Below are positions 55,287 through 64,000 of a stretch of 64,000 bases of DNA, one piece after another. Below the pieces are notes generated by a model, which saw nothing but the letters and a program-made list of their open reading frames with translations, searched no databases and was not told the DNA's origin. This stretch comes from Macrobrachium rosenbergii (taxonomy: Eukaryota > Arthropoda > Malacostraca > Decapoda > Palaemonidae): NCBI RefSeq assembly GCF_040412425.1, contig NC_089777.1:37475037-37539036 (forward strand). Reading direction: 5' to 3'. Position numbers and translations under genes: made by a program. Within the stretch, counting starts at the first letter, position 1. Every line of letters begins with the position of its first letter.

Positions 55287-56420
55287 AGCGCCAAAATCCG
55301 CTAGGAAACTCTCTCCTTCCCTGCTTTGGGTTGGTTTGAACCTTTGAAGGTCGGGGTAATAGGGCTCAGAGAAAATATAATAGTTTGGGGACAGTAATCT
55401 GCTTTGCACTGTTTTCTTTGGTACAGGGAAAGAAAATCGTTTTCTATGATATATCCGGGTGCGACCTGGGTCAGGACATCGGCCCCTACCCCAGTCCAGA
55501 AGCAATAAAAGGTCAGGCCAGGACAGCTCTCCCACACACGCGCGCTAGTTTAAGCCGAGAACAAGTCCAGTCTTGGGCCGTTGCCCCCTGCCCTCCTCTT
55601 CCGCTCGCCGCCACGTGGATCCCATCGCCGCCCTGTGTGCCCCGTGTTCCATTCCACGTGGCCTTAGAAGACTGCAAGGGGGATTGCAAGTCTTCCAAAC
55701 GCGAGCTGACATTAAACGGCGGCCTTTTCATCATCCCAAGGGCGCCCTTTTCCGCCCCAATCTACGACTTGAAGAAATACCTTGAGAGAGGCTACCATTT
55801 ATCCACGCTCCCACACGTGTTTCTCGGCAGAAGACGTCGTCATCCCTGCGCCCCTACAAATGTGGTAATGTACCCAAAACGAGTTGCTAGTCACGATTAC
55901 TTAGCCCTTTTGCATTTATTAATCTCTGGGCCTATAACTTTGTGTTCCTGATATTCCTTGGTTCAAGCCAGGCCCACGTGTTCACAGCTTCTTTCCTCTG
56001 AGTCACAAGTAACGCCTCGGGGAGTCCTTGGCGCCTTCAGTGCACCCCGAGTAATTCAATCCCCAAATTCCAGCATTAGATGTGTAACGTGGGTCCAAAT
56101 ATCGTTTCAGAAAGACGCCTGTAGCAGAATTATCCTGGTCCGTGTTCCTGGCATTCCCAAGCTCCCCCCCTTCGGGGAGGACTTCTACGGCAGTAATTTA
56201 CCGTATTTTCAGTTAATTTTCCTTTTGACCTTGTGTGCTATCAAATATAACTATTTTTATATCCACGTGTTTCACGCACTTCCCCTAGTGAAGAGCCCTC
56301 CGCTCCGTGTACTTCTTTTTTTGTTTGTGTTTTATATGTCCTGGGTATCTTACAAGGCCATTTTCGAGTAAAAGTAATAATTGTGGAGTCATAAGATCCA
56401 CCTGCACCAGGAAACATATA
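55287..56420 (+). repeat. Gypsy-E candidate LTR unit, copy 1
   Basis: From GCGCCAAAATCCGCTAGGAA to about 56420 the sequence recurs, in degraded mosaic form, at 62131-63314 and 63315-64000. It is GC-richer than the flanks, contains AATAAA at about 55503 and lies upstream of a gag-protease region, so a 5' LTR is plausible. Primer site and exact ends are not identified, and 56420-57376 may belong to it as well. Long open stretches (for example 55385-55951) are low in protein-like features. Confidence 0.55.
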
Positions 56421-57376
56421 AAAATGGCGACCTGACCAGTGATTCTCGTAATGATTGCATTCCCCCCCCTCTTCCCCTTTGTTGTTTGTGTTGCAATTTG
56501 TGAAATCAGCAATTAGCTCAGCTAAGCTGATACGAGACAGATTACGAACCTTTGAAAAGCCAGCGCAACAGGCCAAGGAAATTCTGCGTAAGTAAACTGT
56601 GTTTATTTAGCGTAGGACGCTATAGAAAACGTGACTAGTCCTAGGAATTTTTTTATAGTAGGGCGCATGTCCGAGGAAAACGAGAGAGAGAATCGCCGAA
56701 AACTTAGCTTTGGAAGCCTTTGCACGCGTCTTGCATGCCATTCAATTAGGTTATACAGGTGATAAATCATTAAAGGAATAGTGCGCATATTCCTCCTGTA
56801 GAAACGAGTGATTTCGAAACCGAATCATTAGATATAGGCGCGAGACCTCGACGTCAACCACGTGTTCGAAAGTCAGATTAGCATTGCTGACGCATTTTTA
56901 CCCTCTCTCTCTCTCGTTTTAGAAATAGGAGCGAAAGCGTATATTATACGCCCAGGACGAAGTTAGGGTCAACAACCGTTTGTCTGTTCCCAAATTTTTT
57001 TGTATTATTGGAAGTCCCCTGTTTTTTACGTGTGTTTTGTTCGTTCATTCATTTGGCGCAGACGGCCTTGACCGTCCATTCCATGGGGATGGCCAGTTAG
57101 AGAAAACATTTGTTTGTTTGATTTGCTTCGCTGATCAGACGTCGTTTACCAAATTGTTTTGCATTATTGGGGGTCTGACATTATATGTTCTGTATTGTTC
57201 TGGTTTTTTTGTGGTTTGTTTTGTGAGACCGACGGCTGCGTTTTCCTATCTGTTGTGAATGTGGGATGGCCACCACCTAATTTGTCCTTGAGAATCAAAC
57301 CTCCCCATAAATCAGTAAAACTAGCGCCCCGCTGATCAGACGTCGTCTGTCCGGAAATTCCCGGCGCCATATATTC
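56421..57376 (+). other. region between the repeat unit and the tandem array
   Basis: No gene recognised. Two short similar stretches contain GCTGATCAGACGTCGT (about 57130 and 57330). It may be LTR or leader of Gypsy-E. Confidence 0.4.
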
Positions 57377-58393
57377 TATTCATCGTCCCCAATAAATCCG
57401 TGTCGTCGGTCAGTTGGTGAGACCAATCATTTTCCTTCAGTCCCCAATGAGCCCGTTTCGTCGGTAATTCGGGAGACCAAATCATATATCCATCGTCCCC
57501 AATCAGCCCGTTTGTCGTTACCTTGGGAGACCAATCATTGCTAACTTCATCGTCCCCAATCAGCCCGCTTCGTCGGTAAATAGGGAGACCAATCATTGCT
57601 AATTCATCGTCCCCAATCAGCCCGCTTCGTCGGTAAATCGGGAGACCAATCATCGCTAACTCATCGTCCCAATCAGCCCGTTTCGTCGGTAAAATCGGGA
57701 GACCAATCATTGCTAATTCATCGTCCCCAATCAGCCCGCTTCGTCGGTAAATCGGGAGACCAATCATTGCTAAATTCATCGTCCCCAATCAGCCCGCTTC
57801 GTCGGTAAACCGGAGACCAATCATTGCTAATTCATCGTCCCCAATCAGCCCGCTTCGTCGGTAAATCGGGAGACCAATCATCGCTAATTCATCGTCCCCA
57901 ATCAGCCCGCTTTGTCGGTAAACCGGGAGACCAATCATTGCTAATTCATCGTCCCCAATCAGCCCGCTTCGTCGGTAAATCGGGAGACCAATCATTGCTA
58001 ACTTATCGTCCCCAATCAGCCCATTTGTCGGTAAATCGGGAGACCAATCATCGCAATTCATCGTCCCCAATCAGCCCGCTTCGTCGGTAAACCGGGAGAC
58101 CAATCATTGCTAATTCATCGTCCCCAATCAGCCCGCTCCGTCGGTAAATCGGGAGACCAATCATCGCTAATTCATCGTCCCCAATCAGCCCGCTTCGTCG
58201 GTAAACCGGAGACCAATCATTGCTAATTCATCGTCCCCAATCAGCCCGCTTCGTCGGTAAACCGGGAGACCAATCATTGCTAATTCATCGTCCCCCAATC
58301 AGCCCGCTCCGTCGGTAAATCGGGAGACCAATCATTGCTAATTCATCGTCCCCAATCAGCCCGCTCCGTCGGTAAATCGGGAGATCAATCATA
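57377..58393 (+). repeat. 57-bp tandem array, about 18 copies
   Basis: The unit contains TCATCGTCCCCAATCAGCCC, then CGTCGGTAAA and GGGAGACCAATCAT. Most copies are 56-58 bp and differ by a few bases; the first three are the most divergent. Because 57 is a multiple of 3, both strands show 19-residue repeats in long frames, which I treat as incidental. It lies directly before the gag start at 58479, so it is probably the leader of Gypsy-E. Confidence 0.93.
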
Positions 58394-58478
58394 CGTCCTT
58401 TGGAAAATTCCAAGATTCCAGCTCTGGGAAATTAATTCTGTGTGTTACTAGCGTCCTCTCCTAAATCAGCCTGCAAAA

Positions 58479-59750
58479 TGTCGACACGGTCTCAGCAGAG
58501 CGAGGATTTCAAGTTCTTTCATGTCCTCAGGAAGGAACTCGGCCTTTCCGGGAGAGAACTAAGAGACTGGGTACAGGAGAGGATGGACGCCATACAGGCA
58601 GAAAGACAGGCTCAGGAGAGACGAGTAGAAGCAGAAAGACAGGCTCAGGAGAGACAAGAAGAAGCCGCAAAGACGGCAGGAACGAGAAGCAGAGAGACAG
58701 GAACGGGAGGCAGAGAGGCTGGCTCAGGAGAGACGGGAAGACGCAGAGAGACAGGAACGGGAGGCAGAGAGACTAGCCCAGGAGAAACGAGACGCAGCAG
58801 AAAGACTGGCCCAGGAGAAACGAGAAGAAGCCGAGAGGGAAGAAAGGGACAAGCAGCGTGCCCATGAACTCGCAATGCTGCAACAGAGTGGCCCTTCGCC
58901 TCCACCTGCCCCCCCAGGGAATGAGTGCCTTCAGCCAGGCTATCGCCTGCATGCCAAAGTGGACGGAGGCCGAGCCTGAGGTGTGGCTCGACAGCGCCGA
59001 GACAGTGTTAAAGGCCTGCCCCTGAGTGCCGCCGAACTCTCCTGGTGTTGGGCAAGTTCCTGGAGGAAGGCCCTGATTGCCTACAGGCCCTCCGCCGGAG
59101 GAGCAGGAAAATTGGGAGGTCGTACGCCAGACTATTGCCAAGGCGTACGAGATAACCCCTGAACGCTGGAGGAGACGCTGGCGCGGGCCAGTGAAGGAGG
59201 CCAATCAAACCTGGGCAGACTGGGCCTACAAGTCCGAGCGTGCCCGTGCCAAATGGTTCGAGGCCGTGGGGTTACGACCCTCAACGATGCCATCGAACAA
59301 ATACAAATAGAGAACTTCCTACTCTACACCCCGCCGGCCCTCGCCACGCACATCGCCGAGAAGGAGCCCCCACCTTAGCTGATTGCCGCCGAATAGCGGA
59401 TCTATGGGACACCCATCACCCCAGGAGAGCTCGCTGCAGCGCAAAATTACGCCACCCGCCTACCTATCGGGTGCCCCTCCGCCGAAGAATGGGCAATCAC
59501 AGAAGCCCGTCGTGTGCGGGTTCTGTAAAAGGATCGGGCATGCCAAGGAGCAATGCCGCAGTAAACCACCCGCGTCTCTCTCTCCCGGACAGCCCCATAA
59601 TAAGTCGCCTGCGCCCTCTGCCGGGGCAGTGCGAAGAGATTTCAGCCAAACCTTTGCACGGCGTGCAAGGTTTATGGCCACTCTTCCTCATGGGCAAAAT
59701 GCCCTAGAAATAATAAGGCAGGAACTCCCGCCGTCGCCCTGGCAGTAACG
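58479..59750 (+). pseudogene. gag: Gypsy-E gag, coiled coil and zinc knuckle
   Basis: ATG 58479 (MSTRSQQSEDFKFFHVLRKE) starts an N-terminal domain, followed by a long Arg/Glu/Gln coiled coil (about 58565-58860) encoded by an imperfect GA-rich repeat. Shifted frames then read KWTEAEPEVWLDSAETVL, PPEEQENWEVVRQTIAKAYE and ITPERWRRRWRGPVKEANQT, a capsid-like region, and VCGFCKRIGHAKEQCRS, a CCHC knuckle (about 59512-59560), with a possible second one near 59660-59700. At least four frame changes occur. GC content is much higher than in the rest of the window. Confidence 0.78.
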
Positions 59751-60120
59751 AATCCCGAGTCCTTAGGCCCTCCTGCCGAGGGTCCCATCTATGTGGCACC
59801 TCCTCGAGGTAAATACTCAGCACGCCAGGTCAAGGCATTTGACGACTCTGGCGCGCAAATTTCCCTCATAAGGAGGGACAAAGTTCCCTATGGAGCTATA
59901 ATAGACCGACGCAAGCTCGTCACCATTGAGGGCATTAACAATTTTAAATGATCCTCCCTACGGTCCAACTGAGGGTCACCTGACCCCACAGAGCCAGGAC
60001 CCTTCGTCTCGCCGTAGCGAAACACATTCCAGGAGACTATGACGTCCTCCTGGGCCAAGACTTTACGTCCCATTTCAAGCCACCACCATTCCGGGGTCCC
60101 CATTCCCAATAAATCATCCA
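59751..60120 (+). pseudogene. Gypsy-E retropepsin-like protease
   Basis: VKAFDDSGAQISLIRRDKV carries a retropepsin active site in the less usual form DSG. It is followed by LVTIEGIN (flap Gly region) and, after shifts, GDYDVLLGQDF, the C-terminal hallmark. It lies directly downstream of gag. No RT follows within the next 4 kb. Confidence 0.7.
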
Positions 60121-60642
60121 AATCCGAGTCCAGTGCCCGGCACGGCATCCGTGCCAGTGCCGAGGCCTCAGCCAGATCTCCTTCAGGAGAATCTCGGCCT
60201 TCAGCTCCTCTGCCAGTGCCCCTTCGGCGCACTGAGCAGTGCCAGTCTCCGTCCGTCCAGACAGACGAGACCACCACCACATCGCCACCAGCGCCAGTGC
60301 CAATGTCAGTGCCTGAGCTGGTCACCCCCTGCAAGCAAGTCGACCCCGCCCCCTCCGGCCGTCCCCTCTCTCTCGCCGCCCGCCGCAGATTCTTCCGCGA
60401 GTCATGATTCTGCCCCGCCTTCCTGGGCCGATGAACTCTGCGATCTGCGCCGGTTAATGTCCGAGATGGCGAACAAAATTCCTGGGTCAGTTGTCGCAGC
60501 AGCTGACCCAGATGGCACCCCTGCCGCCCTTTGGCCTCGGCCCTCCGATTCCCCGGCCAAGGACAACGGTCCAAGGAGGAGAGGTTCGCGGCGGAGTTAC
60601 CACGGGTGTGGGCGATCGCAGGTAGTCCACAAGGAGCCCTGA
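60039..60642 (+). pseudogene. Gypsy-E Pro/Ser-rich region after the protease
   Basis: Frames at 60039-60407 and 60133-60642 give Ser/Pro/Ala-rich sequence (PSGESRPSAPLPVPLRRTEQ) ending in SWADELCDLRRLMSEMANKI. No domain recognised. It may be a spacer between protease and a lost polymerase. RT, RNase H and integrase are absent. Confidence 0.4.
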
Positions 60643-62130
60643 GCTCTTCTGGCCCCTGTGCAAACTTCTTGGCATAGGGCCCCATCTTCATCTCTTGAAC
60701 GTCTTGCCACCTTTCATCCAGGAGAGGATGTCAAGGCCTTCCGCTATCTTCTTCCTTTCCTTGGAATTTCTATCCCTCATCCTTCTCTATCGATCTTTCC
60801 TTCACACTTTCCCTCACTTACCAACGCAAGCGGCAGTTAATATATGGGATATCATCCCCTTTGAAATGTATAAATAATTTTATTTTGAAGCAGTAAGAGA
60901 GACAGAGTGGGAAGTGGCACGCCCTTACGCCCGTCCTTTGGGCACAAGGCAGGTGTGTCAACTCTTCCTGAAGGGGTCGCGCCCTTTGGGTTTTTTTCCC
61001 CGCCTTGGGCTGAGAGTTAGCTCTGACCGTCGTCTGTTGGCGACGGAAGTTAGAAAAGAAGTAAATCATAAATACCTCACTCTGTTATCCTTTATTTTCT
61101 ACGTATATTATTTACTTTTGCATTTAATCTTTTCTTTTTTTTTTACGAATCTTGAGTCACAAGACTCCTGCCCTTACGAATTTTAACGTTGCCTTTTAAT
61201 CACCGCGGTGCGGCCCGCCCTTTAGTATGAAGTAATATCCTTCGTTGTTGTTCTGTGTAGTTTCTTTTTTTTATTTACATTTTTTTTTTTAATTATCCCT
61301 GTGGAGAATGTTATCCCTGTCCATTTTCCCCTTCATTTGTTTATCCTCCCATTCATACGTCGAGTAGTCTATTTATAGCTTACACCCGAGTTGTAAGCTG
61401 CAGACGTAAAAATTTAGCGTCATTTAAGTTGGCGAGTTAAAACCCGCGAATAATCTCTTTGCCTCACAGCTGTCAAGTTCTTGTCCCTTCAGATTAGCGT
61501 TCGTGGGAAATATTAGTTATGCTCGTCGAGCTTATGAACAATTGGAGGTCGATTGAAAAGAAGAATTGAATTCTATTATTACAATTTTGGTAAAGGGGAT
61601 TTTATTTAATACCAAATATGTATTGTCACGAATGCCGCCTCTTCAAGGCACAATTAATAATGCCTGTAATTCCAGGATAGCATTAAGGAATCAGTGGGTT
61701 TACATTTGTTTCCTTTAAAATTCTGCAGCTTGTATTTTTTTTTGTTTGTTGTTATTTTGAAATTTTGAAGTGTTCTTTGTTTATTTTCTACATAGCGCCT
61801 TTCTTACCCTCAGTAAAGTAAATTGAATAAAGAATGGGTAGAAAAGCATAACAGTAAAGTATTTGAGCAATAATTAATTTGCAAAACAGTTTTAGCTCTT
61901 TTATTGTATATTCTAAATTGCATTCTGCTCCTAAAGTAAACCTTCAGTTTGTTATTGATTAGTGTGGCATCAGAGTTTTACAAATAAATCTTTACGAAAC
62001 TTGGTTTGTATCAAAAAAAGATAGAAGTCTTAAGTCGAAAAGTTTTCAAACTGGCAGACCTTTGCTTTTGTGCAATATTCGCACAATGTTTATTGTGAAT
62101 ATTATCTTGCCAGGCGGAGCTAGAGAAAGA
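60643..62130. other. non-coding stretch with source words of the later mosaic
   Basis: No gene recognised. T-rich from 61080 on. Words from 61700-62080 recur inside 62930-63310 (see findings). Confidence 0.5.
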
Positions 62131-63314
62131 AAAGCGCCAAAATACGCCAGGAAATGTTCTGTAGACAAGTTTGGGTTGGTTTGAACCATTGATAGCTCTG
62201 ATGACTAGTTTTTCTGAATAAAGAATATAAAAGTTTAGGGACAGTAAACTCTGGCTTTTGCACCTTGACTTTTACTTTGGTACAGGGAAAAAATCGTTTG
62301 ATTGAAAAAGTAGTCTTTAAAACTTCAGACATCGCCCCTACCCCCTCGTCCATAGAATAAAGGTCAGGGCGACAAAGACAGTTTATTTTACACGCGGTCG
62401 CTATTTAAGCGAAAAAAGTAACGCCTCTGCAGGTTTGCACCTTGCCCTCCTATTTATTTTATTAAATTATTTTTGGATCCCATTGTGTAATAATTGCCCC
62501 ATACATCTATCCACGTGGCCTTACAAAACTAGATAAGGTGATCATTGCAAAAAAAAAAAACGCGAGCTAACATTTAAACGGCGGCCTTTTCATCATCCCA
62601 GGGCGCCCTTTTCCGCCCCAATTTACGACTTGAAGAAATACCCCAAAATCTTTTGTCCATAGCCTCACGTGGTTCTCGGCAGAAGACGTCGTCATCCCTG
62701 TCGCCTGTTATTTAAAACTGGTAATGTACCCAAAACGAGTTGCTTTCACGAGATTATTTAGCCCTTTTGCATTTATTAATTTCTGGGCCTATAACTTTGT
62801 GTTCAATTGGATATTTTATTGGTTCAAGCCAGGCCCACGTTTTAGCTTACAATTTTCTGAGTCATTTAACGCCTACAATGGGGAGTCCTCATGGCGCCTT
62901 TCAGTGCACATTTAATTCAATTTTGTAATTCCAGCATTTTATTAATTAACGGGGTCCAAATATTTGTTTTCCTTTTAAATTCGCCTGTATTTTTTATTTT
63001 GGTCCGTGTTCCTTTTGCAATTTTTTAGTGTTTTTGTTTATTTTCTTTTGAGGACTTATTACGGCAGTAATTTAATCGAATTTTCAGTTAATTTTATTTT
63101 GAAGTTTTGTGCTATCAAATATAACTATTTTTATATCCATTGTATATTCTAAATTGCACTTCCCCTAGTGAAGAGCCCTTATTGATTAGTGTGGCATCAG
63201 AGTTTTTTTTGTTTGTAAAGGTTGTATGTCCTGGGATCTTAATAAGTCCATTTTGCTTTTGTCAAAGTAATTATTTATAGTCATAAGATCTTACCTGGAC
63301 CTGTAAACATTTTA
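62131..63314 (+). repeat. Gypsy-E repeat unit, copy 2 (patchwork)
   Basis: Collinear with 55287-56420, but blocks of good match alternate with blocks of unrelated T-rich sequence or of sequence from 61700-62080. Matching anchors include GGGTTGGTTTGAACC, CATCGCCCCTACCCC and GTACCCAAAACGAGTTGCT. Confidence 0.75.
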
Positions 63315-64000
63315 AATAAGCTAGGAAACTCTTTATCCTTATTTATTTGGGTTGGTTTGAACCTTTGAAGGTTTATTTATTTAGAAAATATAATAGTTTG
63401 GGGACCAGTAATCTGCTTTGCACCGTTTTATTTGGTACAGAATTTTTAAAAATTTTTTTTAGCATTTGCCCTGGGTCATTTTTATTTACCCCATTTATTG
63501 AAGCATTTAAAGGTCAGGGCGAAGGCAGCCCTCCCACACACGCGCCCGCTAGTTTTATTTAGAACATTTATCTTGGGCCGTTGCCCTGCCCTCCTCTTCC
63601 GCTCGCCGCCATGGATCCCATCGCCGCCCTGTGTGCCCCGTGTTCCATTCCACGTGGCCTTAGAAGACTTTTTTTTAAAATTGCAAGTCTTTATTTTGAG
63701 CTGACATTAAACGGCGGCCTTTTCATCATCCCAAGGGCGCCCTTTATTTATTTTATCTACGACTTGAAGAAATACCTTAGAGGGAGGCTACCATTTATCC
63801 ACGCTCCCACACGTGTTCCTCGGCAGAAGACGTCGTCATCCCTGCGCCCCTACAAATGTGGTAATGTACCCAAAACGAGTTGCTAGTCACGATTACTTAG
63901 CCCTTTTTGCATTTATTAATCTCTGGGCCTATAACTTTGTGTTCCCTGATATTCCTTGGTTCAAACCAGGCCCACGTGTTCACAGCTTCTTTCCTCTGAG
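63315..64000 (+). repeat. Gypsy-E repeat unit, copy 3 (patchwork, cut by window end)
   Basis: Restarts at the GCTAGGAAACTC of copy 1 and follows it to the window end (equivalent of about 55990). The first 450 bases have T-rich patches such as TTTATTTATTT in place of copy 1 sequence; the last 200 are almost clean. Confidence 0.8.

Noticed and set aside
55385..55951. 188-codon plus-strand frame in the Gypsy-E repeat unit
   Set aside because: Lies in an LTR-like repeat, is not preserved in copies 2 and 3, and shows no domain; GC-rich DNA makes long chance frames likely.
57336..58090. Long repeated frames on both strands (19-residue units)
   Set aside because: The period of 57 bp is divisible by three, so any strand stays open; there is no start context or domain.
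57377..58393. CRISPR-like array
   Set aside because: The whole 57-bp unit is repeated without unique spacers, and the DNA is eukaryotic.

Overview
The window is eukaryotic, repeat-rich DNA in which I found no convincing host gene. Nearly everything recognisable is a transposable element or a wreck of one. The mix is DIRS-type tyrosine-recombinase retrotransposons, I/Jockey-like LINEs with an RNase H domain, several Ty3/Gypsy lineages, a tRNA-headed SINE, one Tc1/mariner-like remnant, and long GA, TG, AT and AAT microsatellites. This mix, DIRS elements included, fits a decapod crustacean (shrimp, crab or crayfish). That is inference from repeat content, not from a marker gene.

Layout. 1-8918 is the 3' end of a DIRS element (DIRS-A) split by a structurally complete but frameshifted Ty3/Gypsy element (Gypsy-A, 635-8882, LTRs on both sides). 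8919-10765 is the 3' half of a LINE (LINE-A), so this is Gypsy inside DIRS inside LINE. 10766-13757 is DIRS-B, an internally deleted DIRS element. 14095-14400 is a LINE RNase H scrap. 15500-21225 is LINE-B, nearly full length but dead. 21881-24780 holds three SINE copies, a LINE fragment (LINE-C) and LINE 3' tails. LINE-D begins near 25150, is interrupted by an 8 kb minus-strand DIRS element (DIRS-C, 26487-34540) and then by a roughly 1 kb solo-LTR-like insert (35212-36209), and ends near 37360. LINE-E is at 37975-39060. Three decayed Gypsy copies follow: Gypsy-B (39672-43350), Gypsy-C (44165-46640) and minus-strand Gypsy-D (46662-50050). 50051-53300 has nothing I recognise. 53380-54480 holds a Tc1/mariner-like remnant. 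55287-64000 is GC-richer and carries a candidate Gypsy-E: a long terminal-repeat-like unit, a 57-bp tandem array and a gag-protease region without a reverse transcriptase. It ends in two patchwork copies of the repeat unit.

How the parts work together. Gypsy-A keeps every part of an LTR element in order: LTR, tRNA-Lys-type primer site, coiled-coil and zinc-knuckle gag, protease, RT, RNase H, integrase, polypurine tract, LTR. It also carries an unexpected second retropepsin-like domain between RNase H and integrase, preceded by about 170 codons of unassigned sequence, and a perfect 16-bp inverted repeat straddling the polypurine tract and 3' LTR start. The DIRS copies show the family's inverted terminal repeats and internal complementary region. 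All LINE pieces lie on the plus strand. Most reading frames carry stops or shifts, so the elements are fossils here, although Gypsy-A looks comparatively young.

The most notable observations are the second protease domain of Gypsy-A, the LTR-junction hairpin, the datable nests with reconstructable empty sites, and the word-by-word mosaic near 62-64 kb, which may be an assembly artefact.
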